Positions 1-9,456 of a stretch of 64,000 bases of DNA are shown here, piece after piece. This DNA is from Paractinoplanes deccanensis (GTDB lineage Bacteria > Actinomycetota > Actinomycetes > Mycobacteriales > Micromonosporaceae): positions 1-64,000 of the forward strand of contig NZ_BOMI01000007.1 in NCBI RefSeq assembly GCF_016862115.1. The letters run 5' to 3'. The stretch's first letter is position 1. Every line of letters starts with the position of its first letter. The translations under genes were made by a program, and so were the position numbers. Under the pieces are notes generated by a model. It ran no database searches, had not been told where the DNA came from, and saw only the letters and a program-made list of their open reading frames with translations.

Positions 1-2
1 GC

Positions 3-95
3 GCCCCGGCACAGAAGGCCGAGAGCGCCCCGGCACAGAAGGCCGAGAGCGCCCCGGCACAGAAGGCCGAGAGCGCCCTGGCGCAGAAGAAGGCC
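3..95 (+). repeat. 24-bp in-frame tandem repeat
   Basis: Three identical 24-bp units lie at 3-26, 27-50 and 51-74, followed by a degenerate fourth unit. The period is a multiple of three and each unit encodes APAQKAES. Exact identity at the DNA level suggests recent expansion by slippage. The array may extend left beyond the window. Confidence 0.85.
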
Positions 96-125
96 AGAAA
101 GCGGCCCGCTCGCGGCGCGGCGTGA
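3..125 (+). CDS. C-terminal end of an Ala/Lys-rich repeat-tailed protein (partial)
   Basis: The reading frame is open from the left window edge to a TGA at 123-125. It encodes three exact copies of the octapeptide APAQKAES, a degenerate fourth copy, and a basic end rich in Lys and Arg. Only the tail is visible, so the function cannot be named. Basic Ala/Lys/Pro tails of this kind occur on many actinobacterial nucleic-acid-binding and cell-envelope proteins, but nothing here separates those options. The 24-bp repeats preserve the frame, which supports coding. Confidence 0.5.
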   Translation, partial: APAQKAESAPAQKAESAPAQKAESALAQKKARKRPARGAA

Positions 126-195
126 TGCCGCGCCGGGCGGCGGAGTGGCGGCAGGCCAGGCCGGCCACCGGCAGGTCAGGCCGGCTGGTGGCAGG

Positions 196-1239
196 TCAGG
201 CCGGCTGGTGGCTCGTCGGGGTCGGGGTGGCCAGCTCGACAGCCTCCACGTCGTCGGTGATCGGGCCGCCGGGGACGGGCCGGGCGATCGTCGCCACGTC
301 GAGGGCCGCGGTGTCGAAGGCGACCAGGAACGCCGGCCGCCCCTGGCTGGCCGCGTAGATGCGGCCGATGTACTCGCCGAGCAGGCCCACACAGACCAGC
401 TGGATGCCGCCCAGCAGCAGCACCGCCAGGTAGAGCGACGTCCAGCCGGGCACCGTCTCGCCGGCCAGCCACCGGATCAGCGCGACCGCGATCAGCACGA
501 CGCAGGCGAAGAAGCTGAACAGGCCGAGCCAGGTCGCCGCCTTCAGCGGGGCCGCGGAGAAGCTCGTCACGCTGTCGATGGTCAGCTTGATCATCTTGGA
601 GAGCGGGTACTTCGTCTCGCCCGCGACACGCTCGGCGCGCACGTAGGGCACCTCGGCGCTGGCGAAGCCCAGCGACGGCACGATGAGGCGGTAGACCGGG
701 CGCGGCTCGGGCAGCTCGTTGAGCACGTCGACGACCGCGCGGCTCATCAGGCGGAAGTCGCCGGCCTGGTCGGAGACCCATGGGCCGACGAGCCGGCGCA
801 TCATCCGGTAGTAGAGCCCGGCGGTCTGGCGCTTGAACGCCGTGTCGGTGCTGCGGTCGCTGCGGACGCCGTAGACCACGTCGACCTTTTCGCGGCGGGC
901 CGCCTCGAGCATCTCGCCGATCACCTCGGGCGGGTCCTGCAGGTCGGCGTCGATGCTCACCACGTACCCGCCCCGGGAGGCCCGCAGGCCGGCGCGCAGG
1001 GCGGTCTGGTGGCCGACGTTGCGGCGCAGGGCCACCACGCGCAGCTGCGGCCAGTCGGCGCGCAGCTGCATGAGCCGCGAGACGGTCGCGTCGCTGCTGC
1101 CGTCGTCGACCGCGACGACCTCGTACGGCTCGTCGAGGGCGTCGAGGACGGGCCGCAGGCGCGCGACGAAGTGGTCGACGGCCTCGCGTTCGTTGAACAT
1201 CGGCGTGACCACGGAGAGTGTCACCGGCGACAAAAGCAT
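196..1239 (-). CDS. GtrB/DPM1-like family 2 glycosyltransferase
   Basis: This 347-aa protein probably transfers a sugar from a nucleotide donor to a polyprenyl phosphate at the cytoplasmic membrane face. The N-terminal GT-A domain shows VVAVDDGSSD (about residues 41-50) and the metal-binding SIDADLQDPPE (about 95-105). Two hydrophobic segments near the C-terminus (about 235-255 and 270-292) match the membrane-anchored GtrB layout. The ATG at 1239 is preceded by GAGG at good spacing. It starts 17 bp after the dfrA stop on the same strand, so it may be co-transcribed with thyA-dfrA. The sugar and acceptor are unknown. Confidence 0.85.
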   Translation of the reverse strand: MLLSPVTLSVVTPMFNEREAVDHFVARLRPVLDALDEPYEVVAVDDGSSDATVSRLMQLRADWPQLRVVALRRNVGHQTALRAGLRASRGGYVVSIDADLQDPPEVIGEMLEAARREKVDVVYGVRSDRSTDTAFKRQTAGLYYRMMRRLVGPWVSDQAGDFRLMSRAVVDVLNELPEPRPVYRLIVPSLGFASAEVPYVRAERVAGETKYPLSKMIKLTIDSVTSFSAAPLKAATWLGLFSFFACVVLIAVALIRWLAGETVPGWTSLYLAVLLLGGIQLVCVGLLGEYIGRIYAASQGRPAFLVAFDTAALDVATIARPVPGGPITDDVEAVELATPTPTSHQPA

Positions 1240-1256
1240 GAAGTGACCTCTTCCTG

Positions 1257-1811
1257 CTAGGGCTCGAGACGATCGGCGTCGGCCGGAAGATTAGCCGCTG
1301 CACCGCCCCGACGCGTGCCCAGGTCGGCAGCTTGCCCGCTGCGAACCAATTCCTCGACCACGTAGCGCAGGCCGCTCTCCGAAGTCTGCCAGTCCGAGCT
1401 GGACGTGACGACCCATCCGTCACCCAAGTCGGGGGCGTACGTGTCGCCGTCCACCGCCAGGTCGACCCGGGTGCGCAGGATGTGGTCCGCCACCGGGAGG
1501 AAAGCCTCGTACACGGCCTGACCGCCGATCACCCACACGTCGCCGGAGAGATCCACATCACTCACCGAGTGCACCACCTCGGCACCCTCGGCCGACCACG
1601 CAGGGTCACGCGTCAGCACCACGTTGTGGCGCCCCGGCAGCGGGCGAAACCGGGCCGGCAGCGAGTCCCACGTGGCGCGCCCCATCACCACGGTGGCGCC
1701 GGTGGTGCGCTCCCGGAAGGTGCGCTGATCCTCCGGCAGCCGCCACGGGATGGTGCCCTTCACGCCGACGACGCGGCCGTGCGCCTCGGCCCAGATCATG
1801 TGGACCGTCAT
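1257..1811 (-). CDS. dfrA: dihydrofolate reductase
   Basis: Reduces 7,8-dihydrofolate to tetrahydrofolate with NADPH, regenerating the cofactor consumed by thymidylate synthase. The 184-aa protein has the substrate loop IPWRLPEDQ with the catalytic acid at about residue 27. It also has the NADPH-binding [12 protein letters not shown] and [13 protein letters not shown] motifs. The ATG at 1811 overlaps the thyA stop as ATGA, indicating translational coupling. The C-terminal roughly 25 residues (Ala/Gly/Arg-rich) extend past the usual DHFR end. Confidence 0.95.
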   Translation of the reverse strand: MTVHMIWAEAHGRVVGVKGTIPWRLPEDQRTFRERTTGATVVMGRATWDSLPARFRPLPGRHNVVLTRDPAWSAEGAEVVHSVSDVDLSGDVWVIGGQAVYEAFLPVADHILRTRVDLAVDGDTYAPDLGDGWVVTSSSDWQTSESGLRYVVEELVRSGQAADLGTRRGGAAANLPADADRLEP

Positions 1812-2608
1812 ACGGCGACGGGCGCCTTGAGCGCGGGGTGGTGCTCGTAGCCCACGACCTTGAAATCCTCGTACTTGTAGTCGAAGAGCGACGGCGCCGG
1901 CGCGATCTCGAGCGTGGGGAAGGAGTAGGCCTCGCGGGACAGCTGCTCGCGCACCTGCTCGACGTGGTTGCTGTAGATGTGGCAGTCGCCGCCGACCCAG
2001 ATGAAGTCGCCCGGCGCCAGCCCCACCTGGTCGGCCACCATGCGGGTGAGCAGCGCGTAGCTCGCGATGTTGAACGGCACGCCCAGGAACAGGTCGGCGC
2101 TGCGCTGGTAGAGCTGGCAGGAGAGCTTGCCGTCGGCGACGTAGAACTGGAACATCGCGTGGCACGGCGCCAGCGCCATCTCGGGCAGGTCGCCCACGTT
2201 CCACGCCGAGACGATCATGCGGCGCGAGTCGGGGTCGCGGCGCAGCGTGTCGAGCACGCCGCTGATCTGGTCGACGTGGCCGCCGTCGGGCGTGGGCCAC
2301 GAGCGCCACTGCACGCCGTAGACCGGCCCGAGCTCACCGGAGGCGTCGGCCCACTCGTCCCAGATGGTCACGCCGTTGTCGCGCAGCCAGGAGACGTTGC
2401 TCTCGCCGCGGAGGAACCACAGCAGCTCGACCGCGACGGACTTGAAGTGCACCCGCTTGGTGGTGATCAACGGGAAGCCGGCCGACAGGTCGTAGCGCAG
2501 GCGCTCGCCGAACAGGCTCACCGTGCCGGTGCCGGTGCGGTCGCTCTTCGGGGTGCCGGTGGTCAGGACCCGGCGCAGCAGGTCCTCGTACTGGGTGTCG
2601 ACGGGCAT
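1808..2608 (-). CDS. thyA: thymidylate synthase
   Basis: Methylates dUMP to dTMP using methylenetetrahydrofolate. The 266-aa length is standard for the family. The nucleophilic cysteine is in [12 protein letters not shown] (C149), phosphate-binding arginines lie in DRTGTGT and [11 protein letters not shown], and LWFLRGESN is conserved. The start is [11 protein letters not shown] at 2608; an upstream in-frame ATG at 2641 would add 11 unconserved residues. First gene of a thyA-dfrA-glycosyltransferase operon, overlapping dfrA by 4 bases. Confidence 0.97.
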   Translation of the reverse strand: MPVDTQYEDLLRRVLTTGTPKSDRTGTGTVSLFGERLRYDLSAGFPLITTKRVHFKSVAVELLWFLRGESNVSWLRDNGVTIWDEWADASGELGPVYGVQWRSWPTPDGGHVDQISGVLDTLRRDPDSRRMIVSAWNVGDLPEMALAPCHAMFQFYVADGKLSCQLYQRSADLFLGVPFNIASYALLTRMVADQVGLAPGDFIWVGGDCHIYSNHVEQVREQLSREAYSFPTLEIAPAPSLFDYKYEDFKVVGYEHHPALKAPVAV

Positions 2609-2710
2609 GGCAGCCAACCTACCCGCCGGGAGGCACCGCACGGATGTACGGCCTCCCGGCGGGTCCCGGTCGCGGCCGGCGGCCGGGTTTCACCCCGGTG
2701 GCTGGGGTGG

Positions 2711-2968
2711 TCAGCTGGCCCAGGTGTCCGACATCTGCGGAAGGTGCTCGTTGAGCGCCTGCAGGTCCCGCTGGGGCCGGCTCTGGTCGGGCGGCGGCGA
2801 CTGGTTGGCGACGAAGCCGAGGTCGGCGCCGAGCTGCTGCCACCGCTCGTAGAGGATCTGGTCCTGCAGGACGGCGCGGACATCCTGGTGCGCCGCCCGC
2901 AACTCTTCCAGGGCGGCCTCGTACCGGGCGACCCGGGTGTGCAGGTCGACGGTCTCGTACGTGGTCAT
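2711..2968 (-). CDS. small conserved hypothetical protein (85 aa)
   Basis: A hydrophilic, probably helical protein with many Glu, Gln, Leu and Arg residues, no signal peptide and no membrane segment. I do not recognise the family. No ribosome binding site precedes the ATG at 2968, but a TAATCT element ends six bases before it, as expected for a leaderless transcript. It lies 28 bp downstream of wrbA on the same strand. It is probably real because of this promoter arrangement and normal codon use. Confidence 0.6.
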   Translation of the reverse strand: MTTYETVDLHTRVARYEAALEELRAAHQDVRAVLQDQILYERWQQLGADLGFVANQSPPPDQSRPQRDLQALNEHLPQMSDTWAS

Positions 2969-2996
2969 GGTGTCAGATTAGCGGCGAACGCGACTT

Positions 2997-3605
2997 TTAT
3001 TCGCTTTTCAGCCGACCGCCGACCGACACGATCCGCTGCGCCAGGTGATCGAGGGCGTTCAGCTGCGCGTCCTCCAGCGGCGCGTCGTTGCTTCCGCCGG
3101 TGACGTGCGAGACGCCGTACGGGTTGCCGTCGGCGAACTTGAGCGGGTCGGTGTAGCCGGGCGCCACGACGATGCCGCCGAAGTGGTAGATCGTGTTGTA
3201 GAGCGCCAGCAGCGTCGACTCCTGCCCGCCGTGCGCGGTCATCGAGGCGGTGAAGCCCGCGTACGCCTTGTTGGCCAGCAGCCCCTGGCTCCACTGCGGG
3301 CCGAGCGTGTCGATGAACTGCTTGAGCTGGCTGGCCACGTTGCCGTACCGGGTGGGCGAGCCGAACAGGACGGCGTCGGCCCAGACCACGTCGTCCGCCG
3401 TGGCCTTCGGCTCGTCCTTCGTCCGGTCGAAGTGCTGGCTCCACGCCGCGTTCGAGGCGATCGCCTCCGCGGGCGCCAGCTCGGGCACCTGACGCAGGCG
3501 CACCTCCGCGCCGGCCTTCTCCCCCGCCGCGGCGAGGCGCTCGGCCATCTTGTGGATGGTGCCGGTGGACGAGTAGTAGATGACGGCGAGCCGCGTTCCG
3601 GCCAT
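2997..3605 (-). CDS. wrbA: WrbA-type NAD(P)H:quinone oxidoreductase
   Basis: A flavodoxin-like FMN enzyme (about 202 aa) that reduces quinones by two electrons, limiting semiquinone formation. The FMN phosphate loop YYSSTGTIHKMAE is near the N-terminus, and GSPTRYGNVASQLKQFID binds the isoalloxazine region. The start MAGTRLAV at 3605 follows a strong GGAGGAG; the ATG further upstream lacks support. An imperfect 16-bp dyad lies about 20 bases upstream and may be an operator. Confidence 0.92.
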   Translation of the reverse strand: MAGTRLAVIYYSSTGTIHKMAERLAAAGEKAGAEVRLRQVPELAPAEAIASNAAWSQHFDRTKDEPKATADDVVWADAVLFGSPTRYGNVASQLKQFIDTLGPQWSQGLLANKAYAGFTASMTAHGGQESTLLALYNTIYHFGGIVVAPGYTDPLKFADGNPYGVSHVTGGSNDAPLEDAQLNALDHLAQRIVSVGGRLKSE

Positions 3606-3624
3606 GGTCTCCTCCTCAGGATCT

Positions 3625-3640
3625 GCTTGCCAAGTCAAGC
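3625..3640. promoter_or_regulatory. imperfect dyad upstream of wrbA (possible operator)
   Basis: GCTTGCCAAGTCAAGC matches its own reverse complement at six of eight half-site positions. It lies 20 bp upstream of the wrbA ATG, just beyond the ribosome binding site. A redox-sensing repressor site is plausible, but no regulator gene is adjacent. Confidence 0.3.
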
Positions 3641-3678
3641 GAATCCCCGGAGGTACCGGGCCGAAACCGCGAAACGGG

Positions 3679-3933
3679 CTACACGCGCAATTCGCCGCCG
3701 AGCTCGTCGTCGAACCAGACGCCGCCGGTGGCGAGGTAGCGGAACTGGTAGTGGCCGGGCCCGACCGTCACGCTGACCGTGCGGGTGCCGTCGCGGCGCG
3801 GCTTGAGCTCGTGCCGGCCCGGCTCCCAGCCGTTGAACGTGCCGACCACGCTGACCTGCCCGTCGACCGCCTTGTCGGGCAGGCAGAAGGTCACCCGGGT
3901 CTTGTTGCCGAAGAGCTTGCTTCGCTTGATCAT
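3679..3933 (-). CDS. isoamylase-N/CBM48-like small protein
   Basis: An 84-aa protein consisting of one glycogen-recognition-like early-set domain, with VSVVGTFNGWEPGRHELKPRRDG followed at the end by GHYQFRYLATGGVWFDDE. Stand-alone copies occur in actinobacteria and resemble the CBM48 of AMP-kinase beta subunits and glycogen branching enzymes. A role in glycogen or starch binding is inferred from the fold. The start MIKRSKLFGNKTRV at 3933 has a GGAGG ribosome binding site. It diverges from the GNAT gene. Confidence 0.8.
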   Translation of the reverse strand: MIKRSKLFGNKTRVTFCLPDKAVDGQVSVVGTFNGWEPGRHELKPRRDGTRTVSVTVGPGHYQFRYLATGGVWFDDELGGELRV

Positions 3934-4002
3934 GAAGGCCTCCACACCTCGGGCTTCCATCCGTACAACGGACGGCCGCGATACGGGTGACGCCGCGCCG
4001 CA

Positions 4003-4015
4003 TAGGCTCGCAGTC
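4003..4015 (+). promoter_or_regulatory. leaderless -10 element of the GNAT gene
   Basis: TAGGCT is followed by seven bases and then the ATG at 4016. There is no Shine-Dalgarno sequence. This spacing would put the transcription start at or next to the start codon. Confidence 0.5.
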
Positions 4016-4465
4016 ATGCATCCGGAGCCTCGCGACGAAGTCAGGACCGCGTCCTTCCGCGACCTCGACACCACGACCCTCTACGCCATCCTCAAGCTGC
4101 GCGCCGACGTCTTCGTGGCCGAGCAGGAGTGCGCCTACGCCGACCCCGACGGCCGCGACACCGAGCCCGGCACGCGGCATGTGTGGGTGTCCCACGACGG
4201 CGAGGTCAGGGCCTACCTGCGCATCCTGGACGACGGCGACGTCCAGCGCATCGGCCGCGTGGTCACCGCCAAGAGCGCCCGCGGCGCCGGGCTGGCCGGC
4301 CGGCTGATGGCCGAGGCGCTCACGGTCATCGGCAACCGCCCGAGCGTCCTGCACGCCCAGGCGTACGCCAGCGGTTTCTACGCCAAGTTCGGCTACCGGC
4401 AGACCGGCCCGGAGTTCCTCGAGGACGGCATTCCGCACGTCCCCATGCGGCGCGAAGCGCCCTAG
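4016..4465 (+). CDS. ElaA-like GNAT N-acetyltransferase
   Basis: A 149-aa acetyl-CoA-dependent acetyltransferase of the ElaA subgroup. It has [20 protein letters not shown] near the N-terminus. The acetyl-CoA pyrophosphate loop is [18 protein letters not shown], and [28 protein letters not shown] is typical of ElaA. The substrate is unknown. The ATG at 4016 is chosen because conservation starts just after it and a TAGGCT element sits seven bases upstream. Its stop overlaps the convergent hemQ stop by three bases within CTAG. Confidence 0.9.
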   Translation: MHPEPRDEVRTASFRDLDTTTLYAILKLRADVFVAEQECAYADPDGRDTEPGTRHVWVSHDGEVRAYLRILDDGDVQRIGRVVTAKSARGAGLAGRLMAEALTVIGNRPSVLHAQAYASGFYAKFGYRQTGPEFLEDGIPHVPMRREAP

Positions 4466-5163
4466 GGCAGGGCGGCCACGATCTCGCTGACCGAGCGGCG
4501 GCGGCCCGTGTAGAACGGGACCTCCTCGCGCACGTGCCGCCGCGCCTCGGAGGCCCGCAGGTCACGCATGAGGTCGACGATGCGGTAGAGCTCGTCGGCC
4601 TCGAAGGCCAGCATCCACTCGTAGTCGCCGAGCGCGAACGACGCCACCGTGTTGGCCCGCACGTCCGGGTAGCCGCGCGCCATCTTGCCGTGCTCGGCGA
4701 GCATCTTGCGGCGCTCGTCGTCGGGCAGCAGGTACCACTCGTACGACCGCACGAACGGGTAGACGCAGAGGTAGGGCCGCGCCTCCTCGCCCGCCAGGAA
4801 GGCGGGGATGTGGCTCTTGTTGAACTCGGCGGGCCGGTGCAGGGCCATCTGCGACCAGACCGGCGCCAGGTGCCGGCCGAGCCCGGTGCGGCGGAAGAGC
4901 GAATAGGCCTCCTGGAGCGCGTCGGACGACTCCGAGTGCCACCAGATCATGACGTCCGCGTCGGCGCGCAGGCCGGACACGTCGTAGGTGCCGCGGATCG
5001 TCACGTCCTTGGCGGCGAGCTGCTCGAAGAGGCCGTCGACCTCGCCCGCCAGCTCGTCGCGGAGCGCCGGCAGCGGCGCCTGCGCCCGGAAGACCGACCA
5101 CATCGTGTACCGGATCGTCGCGTTCAGCTCGTTGAGCCGCGCCGCGTTGGTCTGCTCGCTCAT
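4462..5163 (-). CDS. hemQ: coproheme decarboxylase HemQ (chlorite dismutase family)
   Basis: Decarboxylates iron-coproporphyrin III (coproheme) to heme b, the last step of the coproporphyrin-dependent pathway of Gram-positive bacteria. The 233-aa length is normal. Visible family features are [12 protein letters not shown] and the segment [18 protein letters not shown] with the catalytic tyrosine, followed by [10 protein letters not shown] with the candidate proximal heme histidine. It is the last gene of hemE-hemY-hemQ, starting five bases from the hemY stop. The name follows from context and from the absence of a chlorite-metabolism context. Confidence 0.95.
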   Translation of the reverse strand: MSEQTNAARLNELNATIRYTMWSVFRAQAPLPALRDELAGEVDGLFEQLAAKDVTIRGTYDVSGLRADADVMIWWHSESSDALQEAYSLFRRTGLGRHLAPVWSQMALHRPAEFNKSHIPAFLAGEEARPYLCVYPFVRSYEWYLLPDDERRKMLAEHGKMARGYPDVRANTVASFALGDYEWMLAFEADELYRIVDLMRDLRASEARRHVREEVPFYTGRRRSVSEIVAALP

Positions 5164-5167
5164 TTCC

Positions 5168-6559
5168 TCAGCCCTCCCATGCCTTGCTCACGTCTTCGGC
5201 GGCTCGCTCGCCGCTCGCGATGCACACCGGGATGCCGATGCCGTCGAAGGCCGCTCCGGCGAGCGCGAGGCCCGGCGGCAGGGCGGCCCGGGCCGCGGCG
5301 AGGCGGTCGAGATGTCCCGGCGCGTATTGCGGCAGGCCGCCGCCCCAGCGCTGCACCCACGAGGCCACCGGCGGCGGCAGCTCGCCGCCGAGCAGGGCAC
5401 CCAGGTCGGACATGGCCCGCTCGAGCAGCACCGCGTCGTCGAACTGCAGCCGCTCCTGTTCGCCGGCGCGCCCCAGCGACGCCCGCACGATCACCGGCCC
5501 GTCGCCCGGCAGCGACCACTTCGTGGTGACGAACGTGGCCGCCTTGACGAGGGTCCCTTCGCTCGGCGGCACCAGAAATCCGGAGAGATCCGGAAGCGGC
5601 GTCCCGGGCGGCAGCGCCAGGCCCACCAGAGCCACGCTCGCGTAGTCGAGAGCGCCCAAGGCCGCGGCAGCGGCGGGAGCCACACCGGACAAAAGCCGCG
5701 CGGCAGGAGAAGCCGGCACGGCCAGCACCACCGCGTCCACGTCGTCGGTCTGCGGCGCCGGCACCGGTCCGAGCAGCAACCGCCACCCGTGCGCGGTGCG
5801 GGCGATCTCGCGGACCGGAAGTCCCAGGCTGATCCGGGCGCTACTGGCCGCGGCGGCCGCGCCCACCAGGCGGCTCATGCCACCCTCGACCGCGCCGAAG
5901 ATCGGCTTGCCGGGCACTCGCCGGCCGGCCCGCTGCGCCGCTCGCACCGCGTCGCGCAACGTGTGCTCGACCCGGGCCGTGCGCGCCAGCTGCGGCATCG
6001 TCACCTGGAGCGACAGCCCGTCGGCCCGCCCCGCGTAGACGCCGCCCAGCATCGGATCGACGAGCCGGTCGACGACCTCGTCGCCGTACCGCTCGCGGAC
6101 CAGCGCGCCGACCGCCACGTCCTCGCCCTCGGCGAGCAGCGGCCGGCCCGCGTCGTGGTCGCGCTCCGCGTCGGCGTGCGCCACGTCGCCGAGCTGCGCC
6201 AGATCACCCGGCACACCGACCAGCGTGCCCCCGGGCATCGGCGCGAGCCGGCCGCCGAACGCCAGCGCCGCCGGGACCCGGGCCGGATGCCTGATGGCGT
6301 CGCCGAGGCCGAGCCGCTTCACCAGAGCGACGGCGGCCGACTCGGCACCGTCGGCGCCGGTCATCAGGAACGACTCGGCGCCGCGCTCGACGGTGACCCC
6401 GCCGAGCTCGCCGGTGCGCAGCTTGCCGCCGAGGGCGCCGCTCTGCTCGTACACGATGATCTCGGTGTCCGGCGGCGTCAGGTCCCGCAGGCGCACGGCG
6501 GCCGCGAGGCCGGCGATGCCGCCTCCGATGACCGCAACCCGCTTCCGCACGTTTCCCAC
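5168..6559 (-). CDS. hemY: HemY/CgoX coproporphyrinogen III oxidase
   Basis: An FAD oxidase (463 aa) that aromatises coproporphyrinogen III to coproporphyrin III. It is often annotated as protoporphyrinogen oxidase, but the linked hemQ implies the coproporphyrin substrate. The dinucleotide-binding motif [17 protein letters not shown] is at the N-terminus. The C-terminal [21 protein letters not shown] matches the family FAD-closing motif. It lies between hemE and hemQ on the same strand, giving a three-gene heme operon with 4-bp spacing to hemQ. Confidence 0.93.
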   Translation of the reverse strand: MGNVRKRVAVIGGGIAGLAAAVRLRDLTPPDTEIIVYEQSGALGGKLRTGELGGVTVERGAESFLMTGADGAESAAVALVKRLGLGDAIRHPARVPAALAFGGRLAPMPGGTLVGVPGDLAQLGDVAHADAERDHDAGRPLLAEGEDVAVGALVRERYGDEVVDRLVDPMLGGVYAGRADGLSLQVTMPQLARTARVEHTLRDAVRAAQRAGRRVPGKPIFGAVEGGMSRLVGAAAAASSARISLGLPVREIARTAHGWRLLLGPVPAPQTDDVDAVVLAVPASPAARLLSGVAPAAAAALGALDYASVALVGLALPPGTPLPDLSGFLVPPSEGTLVKAATFVTTKWSLPGDGPVIVRASLGRAGEQERLQFDDAVLLERAMSDLGALLGGELPPPVASWVQRWGGGLPQYAPGHLDRLAAARAALPPGLALAGAAFDGIGIPVCIASGERAAEDVSKAWEG

Positions 6560-6608
6560 CCTCCCAGGTCGCGCCCCCGGGCCCTCGGCGGGGGTTCGCG
6601 AATGTGAC

Positions 6609-7646
6609 CTAGTGTGCCGACGTCTCGTGGACGAAGGCGACCAGCCTGGTCAGCGCGTCCGGATCGGTCTCGGGCAGCACGCCGTGGCCGAGGTTGAACA
6701 CGTGCCCGGGCGCCGACCGGCCCTGCTCGAGCACCCGGCGGGCCTCGCGCTCGACGACCTCGCGGCCGGCGAAGAGCACGGCCGGGTCCAGGTTGCCCTG
6801 CACCGACTTCGCCGGGCCGATCAGCTGCGTCGCCCGATCGAGGGGCGTGCGCCAGTCGACGCCGACCACGTCTGCGCCCGCCTCGCCCATCGCCCGCAGC
6901 AGCACCGCGGTGCCCACGCCGAAGTGGATGCGCGGCACGCCCGCGCCGGCCAGGCCGGTGAGCACCCGCGACGAGTGCGGCAGGACGTATTCGCGGTAGT
7001 CGGCCTCGCTGAGCGCGCCGGCCCACGAGTCGAAGAGCTGGACCGCGCTGACACCGGCGTCGATCTGGGTGCGCAGGAACGCGAGCGTGATGTCGGCGAG
7101 GCGGGACAGCAGCGCGTGCCAGAGCTGCGGCTCCGCGTACATCATGGCCTTGGTCTTGAGGTACGTCCGGGACGGGCCGCCCTCGATCAGGTAGCTCGCC
7201 AGCGTGAACGGCGCGCCCGCGAAGCCGATCAGCGGTGTGGCGCCCAGCTCCTTGACCAGCAGCCGCACCGACTCGGCGACGAAGCCGACGTCGTCGGAGG
7301 TGATCCGGCGCAGCCGCTCGACGTCCGCCGGGGTGCGCACCGGCTCGGCCACCACCGGGCCCGTCCCGGCGACGATGTCGAGGTCGATGCCGGCCGCCGC
7401 GATCGGCACGACGATGTCGCTGAACAGGATCGCCGCGTCGACGTTGTGCCGGCGCACCGGCTGGAGCGTGATCTCGGTGACCAGGTCGGGACGCCGGCAC
7501 GACTCCAGCATCCCGATGCCCTCCCGGATCTTGCGGTACTCGGGCAGCGAGCGCCCGGCCTGCCGCATGAACCAGACCGGGGTGTGCGGCACGTCGAGGC
7601 CGCGGCAGGCGCGCACAAAGGGCGAATCGTTCAAGACTGAGGTCAC
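6609..7646 (-). CDS. hemE: uroporphyrinogen decarboxylase
   Basis: Converts uroporphyrinogen III to coproporphyrinogen III by four decarboxylations. The signature [19 protein letters not shown] lies near the N-terminus, with catalytic residues in the family segments ILFSDIVVP and [10 protein letters not shown]. About 345 aa. I chose the GTG at 7646 ([16 protein letters not shown]), which matches the usual family N-terminus; an in-frame GTG at 7667 would add seven residues. Neither has a ribosome binding site. First gene of the heme operon, divergent from the DUF3000 gene. Confidence 0.93.
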   Translation of the reverse strand: MTSVLNDSPFVRACRGLDVPHTPVWFMRQAGRSLPEYRKIREGIGMLESCRRPDLVTEITLQPVRRHNVDAAILFSDIVVPIAAAGIDLDIVAGTGPVVAEPVRTPADVERLRRITSDDVGFVAESVRLLVKELGATPLIGFAGAPFTLASYLIEGGPSRTYLKTKAMMYAEPQLWHALLSRLADITLAFLRTQIDAGVSAVQLFDSWAGALSEADYREYVLPHSSRVLTGLAGAGVPRIHFGVGTAVLLRAMGEAGADVVGVDWRTPLDRATQLIGPAKSVQGNLDPAVLFAGREVVEREARRVLEQGRSAPGHVFNLGHGVLPETDPDALTRLVAFVHETSAH

Positions 7647-7719
7647 CGCGCCATCGTGCCACGACACGCGGGGAGCGCCGATCGGCTACGGACACGCGGC
7701 GGCGGCATAGTCTTCCCCC

Positions 7720-8292
7720 ATGGCGTCCCCCTCCGCTGAACCTCCGGCGTTCGCCCGCGCGGTCGCCGGCCTGCGGGTGCCGGCGCCACGGTCCGAGATC
7801 CTCCTCGAGGAGATCGCGGCTCCGCAGCGGCTCGCCCCGTGGTCGTTCGCGCTGAGCGCGACCGTCCTGCGCTCCGGCGACGAGGTCGCCGGCGGCCGGC
7901 TGATCCTGCTGCACGACCCGGCCGGCCACGAGGCGTGGCACGGCGACATCCGGCTGGTCACGCTGGTCACCGCCGAGCTCGAGGAAGACCTGGCCGACGA
8001 TCCGCTGCTGCCCGAGGTGGCGTGGACGTGGCTGACCGACGGCCTCGACCAGCACGCGGCGGCCTACACGGCGATCGGCGGCACGATCACCCAGACCACG
8101 TCGACCCGCTTCGGCGAGCTGGCCGGCCCGGCGCCCACCGCCGACCTGGAGGTCCGCGCCTCGTGGACGCCGACCGCCGACGACTTCACCGCCCACCTGC
8201 TGGGCTGGTGCGCCATGCTCGCCTCCACCGCCGGCCTGCCGCCGCCGGGTGTGGCGCTGCTGGGTCAGAACAGCCGCTCTAACACACCGTGA
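7720..8292 (+). CDS. DUF3000 family protein
   Basis: A 190-aa soluble protein of the actinobacterial DUF3000 family, commonly found between hemE and an RNase D gene, as here. Conserved-looking segments are PPAFARAVAGLR, RLAPWSFALSA and the acidic-aromatic LPEVAWTWLTDGLD. The function is not known. TAGTCT lies six bases before the ATG with no ribosome binding site, so the message is probably leaderless. The 3' end overlaps the convergent protease gene by 14 bp. Confidence 0.88.
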   Translation: MASPSAEPPAFARAVAGLRVPAPRSEILLEEIAAPQRLAPWSFALSATVLRSGDEVAGGRLILLHDPAGHEAWHGDIRLVTLVTAELEEDLADDPLLPEVAWTWLTDGLDQHAAAYTAIGGTITQTTSTRFGELAGPAPTADLEVRASWTPTADDFTAHLLGWCAMLASTAGLPPPGVALLGQNSRSNTP

Positions 8293-9313
8293 AGGTCTCG
8301 CAGGCCGTCTTGATCGGGATGGCCAGGCCGATGCCCTCGGCGTCCTTGGCCTTGGCCGTGGCCAGCCCGACGACCTGGTTGGCCGCGTTCACGACCGGCC
8401 CGCCCGAGTTGCCCGGGTTGATCGGCGCGTCGAACTGGATCGTCGGCCCGTCCGGGTCGTCCGGCCGATAGGCGCTGATCACGCCGGTGGTCACGGAGTC
8501 GTCCAGGCCGAGCGGCGCGCCGACCACGACCACCTGCTGGCCCGGCTTGACCGTGGCGGTCGCCGTCGCCAGCCCCGCGATCTTGGTGTCGGCGTGCAGC
8601 AGCGCCAGGTCCTTGCCCTTGTCGACGTCGACGATGGTGGCGGTGATGCGGGTGCTGCCGCGCTCGAGCGACACCCGGCGCCCGCCGTCGGTCCACACCT
8701 CGGCCACCACGTGGTAGTTCGTCATCAGGTTCGACTCGTTGCCCTTGGCCTTCCTGCCGACCGAGAACGCGGTGCCGGTGAAGCTGCCGGCGCGCACCCG
8801 GAAGACGCTGGGCAGTGCCGCCGACGAGACCGCCTCGGGGTCGAAGACGCCCGCCAGCTGCTTCTCCAGCCGGTCGGTCCGGTCCTTCTCGGCCGCGAGC
8901 ACCGTCGCCAGGTCCTGGTTGTGGTCGCTCATTCCCTCGATGCGGTACGCCTGCCAGCCCGCGACCAGGAGCAGCAGCACCACCACGCCGACCACCACCG
9001 GCTTGAAGCGCCCGCCCGCCGCGGCCCGCCGTGGCACCGGCTCGGGCTCGGGGCTCGCCACCTCGCCGGGCCGCCCCTGCTGGTGCTGCTGCGGCGGCGG
9101 CACCTGCCATTGCGGGTCCTCGATCCACTGCTGCTGGGCCGGTTGTCCCCAGGGGTCGCTCGCCGGATCGTTCCACCGCGGCGCCGGCTCCTCCCAGCGC
9201 GGCGCCTCGTCCCACGCCGGGGCGCCCGTGCGCTCCTCGGCCCTCCGCCGCCCGTCGTATCGGCGCTGCTCCGTGGAGCCCGCGGGCGTGAACGGTTCGA
9301 AGGTCATGGTCAT
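8279..9313 (-). CDS. membrane-anchored trypsin-like (S1C) serine protease
   Basis: A 344-aa HtrA-related protease with the catalytic domain outside the membrane. Order of parts: a Pro/Gln/Trp-rich cytoplasmic tail (1-100), one membrane helix (about 104-121), a short coiled linker, and the protease domain (about 160-344). The likely triad is His201 in MTNYHVVAE, Asp235 in GKDLALLH and Ser303 in NPGNSGGPV. There is no PDZ domain, unlike DegP/HtrA. Two cysteines at the extreme C-terminus (KTACETFTVC) could form a disulfide. The target is unknown. Confidence 0.88.
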   Translation of the reverse strand: MTMTFEPFTPAGSTEQRRYDGRRRAEERTGAPAWDEAPRWEEPAPRWNDPASDPWGQPAQQQWIEDPQWQVPPPQQHQQGRPGEVASPEPEPVPRRAAAGGRFKPVVVGVVVLLLLVAGWQAYRIEGMSDHNQDLATVLAAEKDRTDRLEKQLAGVFDPEAVSSAALPSVFRVRAGSFTGTAFSVGRKAKGNESNLMTNYHVVAEVWTDGGRRVSLERGSTRITATIVDVDKGKDLALLHADTKIAGLATATATVKPGQQVVVVGAPLGLDDSVTTGVISAYRPDDPDGPTIQFDAPINPGNSGGPVVNAANQVVGLATAKAKDAEGIGLAIPIKTACETFTVC

Positions 9314-9444
9314 CCGGCGCGGCCTCCCGGGTATCGGCGCTGCGGGAGGTAATACGGAGCGGAGCGCCGTTCGGATCAGCCCGGTTGTGGATCAGGAAAC
9401 GGCGCGCCGGGACCCGGCTGCGCACGGGCAGGGGGGCGCCCCCG

Positions 9445-9456
9445 TACGGTTACGGA
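9445..9456 (+). promoter_or_regulatory. leaderless -10 element of the RNase D gene
   Basis: TACGGT precedes the GTG at 9457 by six bases and no Shine-Dalgarno sequence is present, matching the leaderless pattern seen at several other genes in the window. Confidence 0.45.
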
